64,000 nucleotides of DNA, taken from contig NC_051096.1 in assembly GCF_901709675.1 (NCBI RefSeq), forward strand, positions 5,173,001 through 5,237,000, in the 5' to 3' direction. Positions 48,945 to 58,600 of the stretch are shown one piece after another. The notes under the pieces are model-generated. The model saw only the letters and a program-made list of their open reading frames with translations. It did not search any database and had not been told where the DNA came from. Each line of letters starts with the position of its first letter. Position 1 is the first letter of the stretch. A program made the translations under genes and the position numbers. This DNA comes from Syngnathus acus. Lineage: Eukaryota; Chordata; Actinopteri; Syngnathiformes; Syngnathidae.

Positions 48945-50069
48945 GCTTCTTGTTAGTTCAAGGTATTTTTCTGCTGTCTTTATCTTGAACAACTGTATCC
49001 AAAATATCCATTTAGCAAATTAAAAAAGAAAAAAAGTATTTGCTAGCATATTGTAGATTTTATTTTATTTTGGAAAACTTTTGGCAACTAAAGTGCTGCG
49101 ACGAAGTGAACGTTTTGAACCTCCTGTTGAGTTCACATATTAACGAATGTGATTTTTTGTTTTTTTAAATATGTATCCGTCACAAATAGGTCAGCCAATG
49201 AGGAAATCTGAAGATAGATATGTCTCAAAGGATTACAGTCCAATTTGTTCCTCCTCATGTTTCAAGGAAGAGGAAAAGAATTGTGGGGAAAAACCAACAA
49301 CAATAAAATGGTTGAATCACGGCATGTACTGTTATATCAAATGGCGCCATTTAGACCTGCCATATGTATATTGATCGGGTAATATTTAAACATTTGACAC
49401 CGCTTCTGTTTTTTTTCCCCAAATAGGACAAACAAAAGAGTTGTTCACTACTAGTTCGTATTTCTTCAGACATAAGCAGAAGCGGTGGAGCAATGTGTGT
49501 GTGTGTGTGTGGTTTGCACAGTGCCCAGGGGCTACTTCCTACAAAGGGAGGAACAATGCACACAAAAGTGTAAGTAAAACATTCATATGTTGCTTAGTAT
49601 GAGCCTGTTGATTACAAGAAGAGGAAACTTTTTTGGAGGAAACAGTTTTTGTAAGATGATTTTCTGTTCGGTACGCATTTTTTTATTTTTATTTTCAAAC
49701 CACCAAACCTTAGTACTTTTTGAAAACTGACCTTGAGGCTATCACTTACTTATATTATGGTGCAGTACAAGGACATTAAAACCAGTCTGTCAATTATCCA
49801 CTATAAGCGGACAAAGTATTTGTAAAAGGAACAACCCCCACCCCAAAAAAAAATTATATTGATGTAGAATGTTTATCGTAATCATTTTCACAGGTAACAA
49901 AAGCGAAAATGTGACGGAATTTTTTTCATGGAATGTTCCATCAAATATATTCAAAGGCAATATTTGATCAGCAAAATTCTCTCTCACCCCACACAACTTC
50001 CTGGAACCAAGGTCAGAGCATAAAAAGTGAGCCATAAATTGACTCCTATCCAAATCGATGACGCTCTTC
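48945..50069. other. Spacer between GPI-mucin genes B and C
   Basis: AT-rich, with a GT microsatellite (49,494-49,511). I looked for a fourth signal-peptide exon or a decayed copy and saw none. Short open frames here have no signal peptide or Ser/Thr bias. Confidence 0.5.
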
Positions 50070-50077
50070 TATAAAAG
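50070..50077 (+). promoter_or_regulatory. TATA box of GPI-mucin gene C
   Basis: TATAAAAG lies 117 bp before the ATG at 50,187, within 'ttctataaaagcaag'. The predicted start site near 50,100 gives a leader of about 85 bp. Confidence 0.65.
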
Positions 50078-50108
50078 CAAGAACAGACAAGGTCCCGTCA
50101 GTGAGCAC

Positions 50109-50144
50109 ATGGATGCGGTGAAGAAGAATTGGACCTTCCTGTGA
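50109..50144 (+). other. Short upstream open frame in gene C leader
   Basis: ATG GAT GCG ... CTG TGA encodes 11 residues (MDAVKKNWTFL) and ends 42 bp before the gene C start. If transcription begins near 50,100 it would be the first AUG in the mRNA, only about 10 nt from the cap, so it may be skipped. Confidence 0.3.
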
Positions 50145-50186
50145 AGTGATCATTTTGGGGACATCTCTAAACCTCGTCTTGACATC

Positions 50187-51386
50187 ATGAAGAATTTGAT
50201 TGTGGGATTTTGCATTGTGGCACTCCTGGCAAGGGTACGATTTTTTTTCCATTTATCTACTTCAACGTAACTCTCTATTGTTTACTGAAGTTTTATTATG
50301 ACAAAAAAAATGAGAAAAAAATCTAGAAAGTTAGATTTATTGAATAATTTGAATATAGCTACTATATTTAAAATAAAAATACAAACTAAAAAAAGATTTG
50401 AATAATAATTGCTTTCATTGGTACTTACAGAACCCAAAAGTCAACACATTTTATTCATTATGTCCCACGTTGCTTATAACAGAAATTTAAACAATAATTT
50501 ATTTTAAAAAACATGTTACAATATTTTGGTGAGAAATTATTATTTCTCTTTTTTTGTTTTTAAACTCTAAAGCTCTGTTTACCATATCGTGTTGGCTTAA
50601 GAAACATCCGCAATAACAGGTCATCAAAAACATTTTCTTTCTTTATCTAACATTGTTGAACAGGTTCAAGTCACAATGACTCAGTCCACACCCGACGCTA
50701 CCACAAATACCCCAACGCAAACCAAATCCATTCCAGCTACAATGTCATCGGCTGTGACAAGCTCCATGACAAGCTCCATGACAAACACCGGATCTTCTGT
50801 CACGACCTCCATGGCAACCACCAGACCTACTGCCATGACCTCCATGGCAACCACCAGACCTACTGTCATGACCTCCATGGCAACCACCCGACCTCCTGTC
50901 ACGACCTCCATGGCAACCACCCGACCTCCTGTCACGACCTCCATGGCAACCACCCGACCTACTGTCATGACCTCCATGGCAACCACCCGACCTCCTGTCA
51001 CGACCTCCATGGCAACCACCCGACCTCCTGTCACGACCTCCATGGCAACCACCCGACCTACTGTCATGACCTCCATGGCAACCCCCCGACCTCCTGTCAC
51101 GACCTCCATGGCAACCACCCGACCTACTGTCATGACCTCCATGGCAACCACCCGACCTTCTCCTGACATGACCTCTATGGCAGCCACTGAATCTCCTCCT
51201 GACACGACCTCTATGGCAACCGACGAATCTCCGACTGACATGACCTCCACGGCATCAACAATGCCTCCTATTGTCACCACCACAACAATGCCAACCAAAA
51301 CAACCACGCACAGTCGAGGAAGTGGAGTAGTACGTTCGCTGCAGTTGCTCGGGGTCTCACTCTTTCTTAGTGTCGTTTGCACATGA
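50187..51386 (+). CDS. GPI-anchored mucin-like protein C with coding minisatellite
   Basis: Two exons, 50,187-50,234 and 50,664-51,386, phase 0 (agg|gtacga ... gaacag). They encode 256 residues. Exon 1 is a signal-peptide core, MKNLIVGFCIVALLAR; cleavage is expected just after the junction (VQVTMTQ). Residues about 20-65 are Thr/Ser-rich. Then come ten 11-residue units of the type MATTRPPVTTS or MATTRPTVMTS, three 12-residue units, a Thr-rich spacer, and a tail GVVRSLQLLGVSLFLSVVCT of GPI-signal type. No N-glycosylation sequon is seen; O-glycans on the Thr-rich repeats are expected, as in mucins. The conserved Met-Ala and Arg-Pro in each unit are unusual for a mucin repeat. It is convergent with the annexin gene, whose stop lies 620 bp away. 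Transcript evidence was not available; the gene model rests on splice signals and architecture. Confidence 0.82.
50811..51248 (+). repeat. 33-bp coding minisatellite in gene C
   Basis: Ten 33-bp units (50,811-51,140) followed by three 36-bp units (51,141-51,248), all in frame. The units carry either a PTVMTS or a PPVTTS half, arranged TVM-PVT-PVT repeatedly, so a 99-bp higher-order period is visible. Very high similarity among units suggests recent slippage or unequal exchange and predicts length variation between individuals. The reverse strand is also open through the repeat (237 codons), a by-product of the repeat's composition. Confidence 0.95.
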
Positions 51387-52005
51387 ACAATCAAAAAGCA
51401 AAATCTGCCAAATTGATTTAATCATATGATTTATTGTTTGGATATAATAGCTGCTTTTGTTTTTAAACATGTCACACTCGGTCAAATTGTATTTTTTTGT
51501 GTGTCTGCTCGATTTCATTGCACTTGTGGTACAAAGATGATTAAACAATTTAGATTCTGATTACGTTTGTGAGTTTTGATATGATATTAGAAATTATTTA
51601 AATGCTCCTGTTTATAAATATATAACATTTGCGCAGTGTTTTCTTTTTGTTTTCGCATAGTTGTGAATTGCAATATCCTCAAACTATTACATAGAAAACT
51701 TAAAGTTTTACACTCGATAAAATTGAATCAAAGCATCACTTGTCAAACCATAAATAATAGAATGGATCAGAAAAATTTCAATGGTCAAGGAGTAACTGCT
51801 ATTTGAGAAATAAAATATTTCTTAAAAGTTGAATGGACTGTTTACTTCCTTTACTGGAATTGAAATTAAAACAGACACTGCTCCATTGTGTATTTTTTTT
51901 TTTAATAATTGACAAATGCTCTACATAGATTGAATTTTGTTTTAGACTGGCACAATGATGAAAACAATCGCAATCACACACAATCACTTAAGTATCACCA
52001 AATAT
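51387..52005. other. Convergent 3' flanks of gene C and annexin
   Basis: AT-rich spacer between two convergent stop codons. An ATTAAA signal for gene C lies near 51,539. The UTR boundary between the two genes cannot be fixed from sequence, and transcripts may overlap. Confidence 0.5.
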
Positions 52006-54357
52006 TTAATCTTCAGATCGACAGATGGCCAACAGAGCTTCTAAATGATATCCTTTGAAATGTTTCTGTTGAGACGGAAAATAGAATGCTTGTCAAAAAT
52101 CCACCAAAAATATAAACATGAATTTAACTCATACGTACATGCCAAACAAAAGTGATTTCAACAAATAATTTGGACGAGAATTTCATATTCAGTTCTGGTC
52201 ATTTTAGACCCCGCCTTTTTTTGTGTCAGTCAATCACCTCTCACTTTGCTTCAAGATTATTATAGACTAAGCCTGAGGCTTACCGTAGTGTTTATTGTTA
52301 CCTAAGTGAGTTTTTTGTGCATACTGGTGACCAACCTGCAGGGTCGTGTAGAGAGAAGTTCCCGTCATTTTAAGAAACGCCACTCTGATACTGAGTAGAT
52401 CTTCCTCACTGTGGGACACCATTATGCCTTGCACGATTGGTGCCTAGAAGAAAACAGAAGGCATATCTCAAATCCTCTTCACATGACACTACAATAAACA
52501 GAGTCATATGAGGAAGTAATTTAATTGAAAACAATAAAAAAAAGGCTTACCTTCATGCCGGTTAATCTTTTGGCAAGGTACGCATCAGGGTTTTGAATGC
52601 ACTCCACTGTTATGACACAAATAACTTGTCATTATTATATACTGCCGACACGGATCCATAACAAATAATACCTAGAACAGTCAAACCCAGACGAATATCC
52701 CCGGAGAATTTTTTCTCCAGAGCTGGAATCACCATGTGTCCACTTTCCAGTTCCAGTCCCATCAGAACTGTCAGTAACATAATGGTAAGTTATCACAAAA
52801 CAATAAAAAATATGTTTCGATTTTTCACCTCACCTTTGTTAAGGTGAGTTAAGTCTCTCGATGTGAGAATATCAATCCAAGGAGCTGCGTCAGCTTTTTT
52901 CTCGTTTAGTGATGCCAAAAGAGACTGCCAGAAAGTAGTATCGCAAAATCTAGATTTATGTAGCTAGGTAACATTTCAATTGTTTTTACCTCAATGTCCT
53001 TTTGAACAAAACCTGCGACATCTTCTTTCTAATGGAGTGGGATGCAAAAAATCATTTCAAAATATATAAATTCAATGATATGCCCCTTTTTTAAGTCTAG
53101 TCCAGCTGTGCAACAGTAATACCGTAAATTTCGGACTATAAGCCGCTACTTTTTTCTAAGATTTTGAACCCTAATTCATGAATTTTAGCTGGTGCGGTTT
53201 ATAGTCCAAAAATTACGGTAAGTAATCGACTTACATTGATCAGAGATACTATGAGCTTAGCAAAGTCTCCACTGGTTTCTCCTTTGGCTTCCTTCTCCAG
53301 GTCCTTTTTACACACTGAAAAATAAATGAAGCAGTAACATAATTTTCATTTTAAAAATATAAATTTGATTTAGTGGATATAATCCCCAAAGCAAGACTTG
53401 TGTGCTTACTTTCTTTATATGCAGCACTGATGTCTCGAAGCTCTTTGCCTGATCTTGTACACAGAATCTCCAGAAGTGTTTCCTCGTCTGTGCCTAAACC
53501 CTGAACATACAATTTATTGTCCTAAGTGTACATATTTGGAAGAGCGGAATAACAAAAACACACCGCCATGGCCTGTTGTAGGCGATAAGCCTCATGCTGC
53601 AAGGGAGGCATCATCAATACCAACATGAGAGCTTCCAGATCTCCAGACAGAACTTTTTTCAGGACAGCTATTAGGTTCTGTATCAAAGAAAGCAAAAAGT
53701 AAAAGACATTATGAGATCTAAACATTAATTAAATAAAATGGGACTTAAACTCGTGCCTTGCGGTACACCACGGGTGATACTGAAACTGAACTGAAACTCC
53801 CTCACTAAACAAAGGTGTGTTAGTGAGACATTTAAACGGTGTTTGTTCAGCAAATATTTACAAATGAGAGATCATCATCCGTATCATTGGAACTAAAACA
53901 TTTCTACATGATTCTTTACCTGTTGTGTTGTGTCTTTGTATATTTTGGCAATATGCTGCCTTTGAGCATTATTGCGATTTGTTAGGATTCGGACAAGAGG
54001 GGCAGCATCTGCGGAAACAACACATTGGTTGGAATTTTAAAACATGGAATACAACGCAACAGCATACCTTTCTTCTCCATTGCTTTTTGGATTTGAATGA
54101 CATCTCTTTGTGGTTGGAAACCGGAGAAAGGTCGCACAGTTCCAAGGGTACCCCAGGACATTGTCTACACGACAAACAAATATCCAACCATGTTGTTATG
54201 ACAATTAGATCCAAAGTTGGAATAGAAAATAAAGTGTTATCTATTCATTGCAATTTAGTGTTTCACATATAATATTCAAACCAAACCAGGAACAACAATA
54301 AGCACTAAAGAAAAAAATATGTGTACTTACATGAGATTTGTAGTACTCTCGATCCAT
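52006..54357 (-). CDS. Annexin (A2/A9/A14-like), 315 aa
   Basis: Annexins bind acidic membrane phospholipids in a calcium-dependent way through four homologous repeats. Twelve coding exons on the minus strand join in phase: 54,331-54,357; 54,068-54,164; 53,920-54,008; 53,564-53,677; 53,410-53,500; 53,235-53,314; 52,990-53,028; 52,834-52,924; 52,672-52,767; 52,551-52,606; 52,336-52,443; 52,006-52,065. The start is MDREYYKSH, then SWGTLGTVRPFSGF, which recalls annexin A9 (WGTLGTLR). Repeat 1 has LTNRNNAQRQ, repeat 2 GLGTDEETLLEILCTR, repeat 3 APWIDILTSRDLTHL and repeat 4 SEEDLLSIRVAF. It ends ALLAICRSED, again like A9. Only repeat 2 keeps a GxGT calcium loop; repeats 1, 3 and 4 have lost it. 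Fish annexin A14 is a likely name, but I cannot confirm it. Confidence 0.93.
53120..53220. mobile_element. Short palindromic MITE in annexin intron
   Basis: A 101-bp element starting taccgtaaatttcggactat and ending 'tagtccaaaaattacggta', a deleted relative of the MITEs at 2,592 and 22,468. It ends only 14 bp from the coding edge of annexin exon 53,235-53,314, leaving the splice donor intact. Confidence 0.85.
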
Positions 54358-54490
54358 CGCGTTGTTTCAAATACCTATAAATAGGAAGTAAATAAATCAA
54401 CCTAGACATACAAAAACAAGTTTAAGGATTTTTTTTTTTTTTTACCTGCGATAGAATCCTGTGGCCCAGTTTGTTACAGCGCTGTTAAGT
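54331..54490 (-). other. Probable annexin 5' UTR exon and splice
   Basis: The coding first exon is preceded by 17 bp (54,358-54,374) after an acceptor 'ctttataag'-like motif reading tttatag on the minus strand. About 70 bp further upstream, 'ctatcgcag|gtaaaa' at 54,446 looks like the donor of a non-coding first exon extending to about 54,490. The transcription start is not determined. Confidence 0.45.
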
Positions 54491-55657
54491 AGTGAACTAC
54501 TTTTTTTTTTCTTTCTTTCTTCAAACAACCTTAAGTTATCAGCCTCGTCCCACCCTGCCACACCTCCAGCACTCACCTGGGACGTTCTACACATTCTCTA
54601 TGAGTTACCATTAAATGCATAGTACAGATTAATTTAGCTTAGAACCTGCTCATATCAACAATCAATTTTTTCTTGCTGATTTTTTATTTGTCAGCACAAC
54701 CTGAAAAAAAGCTATTGAAATATTGAAAGCATAGGAAGACCTCATTCTTAAGGAAATTTGATCTTTCTGAGCCAGACTCCCTTGCACACCAGCACAAGCA
54801 GAAACCTGACACCTTTGTGGTTATTAAAAACAAAAGCTGAGTAGCTCCGGATTATTTCCCAAATACGTCGCAAGTCACTGTATAAAAGAGATTTTTTAAC
54901 TTGTTTTTTTTATATGTCGTAAGATTCAATAGGTTAGAAAAAAAATCAGCATTAGGCACAAAAATGTACTGGATGAAAAGATAAAGCGCAAAGTGGGAAG
55001 GATAGCCAAAGTCAATATTTAAACAAGAAAAGCAATGCTCAATAGAGCAGAAGTATGAGTTTCACATTAACATTTTCTTTACAGAGCATTATGAAAGTGT
55101 TTTGCAATCCAATGAACACAACATTTTTTTTTTTTGGACAATGTTTATAGTTTATTAGCATTTTAAAACCACACCCTCCTTTATATATTATGACTTTAGC
55201 ATTAAAGAACAACATGCAGGTACCATGTAGGTATTAATTATATCTCATTGTATATTTCTCTCTTTATATATTGCATAGAGATGAGGAATACCATAACATT
55301 TTTGATACAATATAAAAATAGCTTTAAAACATTTTGCAGACCATACATTCTTTGGCTTCATTCATCATCTGTTCATTTTAAGCACTAGTTGACTTTTTAT
55401 ATATATAACAAAAACTTGAGCGGAGTGTGCCATTGTAAACTGCAGGCATAAAAAAAAAAAAAAAGAAGTCTGATTGGTCAAACTCTTCCCCCACAAGATA
55501 TGCATGAATACTCCTTCCCTGTACTCAATATACTACATAACACAAATATAGAATATTCCTTGGGGAGAAATATGATAAATACAACGGATTTTGATTAAAT
55601 TAATAAGGCAGTATTTTGGGGTAATATTCTGACAATAAGCAACATATCTGTGATAGC
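54491..55657 (-). other. Annexin upstream region and crybg 3' UTR
   Basis: Contains no coding exon. A minus-strand AATAAA at 55,151-55,156, followed downstream by an A-rich genomic run, is a plausible crybg polyadenylation site and would give a 3' UTR of about 500 bp. The rest, up to the annexin first exon, is presumably annexin promoter; no TATA box is evident. Confidence 0.5.
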
Positions 55658-58600
55658 TTATTTGAGCAGCACAAGTTCCCACTGTTGGCTTAACCTCTCG
55701 TCATTCTCTGGCATAATCACCACATGCTCCTTGTCATAGTTTTGACCACCTGAAGAAAGAAAGAAAATTATTTAATACACCTGTTTGTATTTACTGTAGT
55801 ATTATCGGTTCGTACCTTTGACATCAATGACCATTCCGGGGAATGTAATGCTGCTGAGTCGTCCTGTCATATGGGCCGTCCATGTCTGAGAAGGTTGCCG
55901 GGTCTCGTTCCATAAAATTAATTTGGCTCCGGCCTCAATATTGCCCATCACTTGAAGGCTCATGACTGGGGAAAGCTGCAAAAAATGATTGGTCGATGAA
56001 GATTTAGCCAGTAACAGTAATGCTTTTTTTTTTTTTTTTTTAATCATGTACTTTATTCTTGATGAGTCCATCCTGATAGAACCAGATGTCACTCATGGGC
56101 TCGACTTCCGGTGCGACCACAACCCGTCCGGACTTCATCTCCTCCACTCCACCCTGGATGGACATGAGGTGACGACTCTCTGCATTTTTGATGCGGAAAT
56201 AGTGCCGCTTCTGCAAAAATCACACAATTGTACAATAAATACACCAAGGAGACATTTTGTCAATTTAAATATAATTCTGTCAACAACATATGCTCAAATG
56301 TAACACCCAAGATGCTATGTGGAACTAGATGTTGAGAGACCTGTCTGACTGGATACATGGAGCCAACAGTCTGCACAGAGCTGAACTTGGGCCAGTTAGT
56401 GATTTCGATAGGCTCCATAAGGAACTGGCGCCCTCTATAGTTGCTAAACTCACATAGCACCCAGCTGGAAAGAAGAAAGACAGCATTGTTAGATTTGGTA
56501 TTTCCCCATTCCAGGTCCTTGGTTAAAAAAAGTCAAACATTGTATTGAACATTTGCATAGAAATGTGAATTTTAAAATGTATCAGACAATATTTACATTA
56601 AAAAAACAACTTTGTGATAGTAACACAAAACCGAGATAAATCTATTTAACTTCTGCTAATAAAAAAAATGCAAATAAATCAGCTATATTTCTTTTTTTCC
56701 CCATCACCAGTCAATTCAGGTGTGCCGCAGGGCTCCATCCTGAGGACCCTGCACCATCATCTATCGCCTTTTTCTCTGCGCCATCTTCCCCCCCAAAAAT
56801 TATTCTCTTTCATCCTTTCACGGATGACACCCAACTCCACCTCTCCTGCAAACCCAACATCTCACTTCCACCCGCTTCCCTCATTACCTGGTAATCACAT
56901 TCACCTCAACCTTCTTGATGCAATTCCCACAGGAACTTACCAGCCACTGTTGACTCTGACTGACAGAACATGGTCATTGAAGCCCTCCGCTACCATGTTG
57001 ACAAGCTCGGAGTCTGTTGCGATCTCTCTTCCCTCTAGACCTTCCAATCCAAACAATGAGATGGATGGAACTGAGAAAGTCTGCACAAAAAAAGATGGAA
57101 GCTTGAGAGCCATGCCAGAAAAAAATAAAAAATAAATGTTTCTAAATTCTTCTAACCATTGGCACAGCCTTGACAGACCGGATGAAGGTGCTTGGTGTGC
57201 AGCCCATGCTTATCAACGTGCTATAGCCTCCTTCTGATAAGACATACATGATCCCCGAAAAGTCTTTATTCTCATAGAGAACCCAGCTGGAAAAAAAAGG
57301 ATTCTTTTAATTTGGGACATGACACATTCCACCAACTCATTCTTTGTGATGGATTAAAAATGTCTGACCTTCCTCCAACAACTCTGCAGGACTTGATCTG
57401 GAATTCTTCAGTTGCAGCTTCCTGTTTACAGTTGAAGATAAGGCACTTGCCTCTGTATTCCGGCTCCGAGTACAATAATATCTGAGAAAGGCAAATTGAG
57501 ATGCAGGAAACATGATGGTTGGATTCAAACACAAGTGCAATATCAGATATGATGACATTTGCATGCACAAAGTCAGATAATAAGAAAGAGGCAAAGATAA
57601 AACCAAATGTAAAAATAATAAAATAAACAACATTATAGATGGATAAAATGCTCACCTCGTTTCTGGTCCTGTTACCGTCACTTGGAGCCTAAAAGCCAAG
57701 CATTAAAATTTAATATCCATCACATACTATATAATAATTTGCAGCTTCTATGGCCTCACCAAACGAATTGGCTGCACGGAGCAGATGCGATTGTCACGAG
57801 AACCCCAGTCAGCACAATTACTATAGAACCCTTTCTCCAGGATGTACTGATTACCAGAGAAGTCCACGTGGGAGTACGCGACCCACCTGGTAGGAGGCAA
57901 GTCCACAGTTTACTCGACATCATTAACAAAGTCCATTTTGTTTTTCGACTTACAGGCCGCTGAATACTTGAAGGGAACGAGTGTTGATTTTGTAGCCGAA
58001 CAACTCAACATCCGGAATGGCCTCTGTCACTTCGAAGGTGTTCTCCTCTTGCGCAACAACACCCTCCTCCTCCTCCGGCTGCTCGAACAGCACCATTAAG
58101 GGGTCGCTCAAGTCCTACAGAACGAAGCATCGATTAAACATTTGTACTTTGATTTCATATTTTTGGGATTTTTATTTGATATACTTACAGCTTGTAGGAG
58201 CCGAACGGAGCGGAGCTCCGAGTTGGTGGCTCCCCACACCCTCCAGTCGTGGTATTCGCCTTCCTCCAGCAGATACTGGTTGCCTCGATATCCCTCCTTC
58301 TCATAGCCCACCCACCTATATTAACACAGACCCACACACAAATTAAAATATCTTGATGATGACATCACAAACATTCAAAAGCAGCACTCACATTCCTCCG
58401 TGCACTTTCAGGGATCCCACCGAGTACATGAAGGCACCCTGCTGCCTGTCCACTCGAGTCATAAAATCTCTCGTATTACCGGTGAGCATCCTTGATTTGC
58501 CGGTGAAATAGGACCTTTCGAAAACCTCAAGCTGCGGACAAATAAAGTCACATTAAATTCTATAAAATATAACATAAAATGTATTAAAATGAGTTTCTTT

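Noticed and set aside
50681-51394. A 237-codon open frame on the minus strand with periodic VVAMEV units
   Set aside because: It is the reverse reading of the gene C minisatellite. Unit length is a multiple of three, so a frame open in one unit is open in all. There is no signal peptide, splice context or family resemblance.
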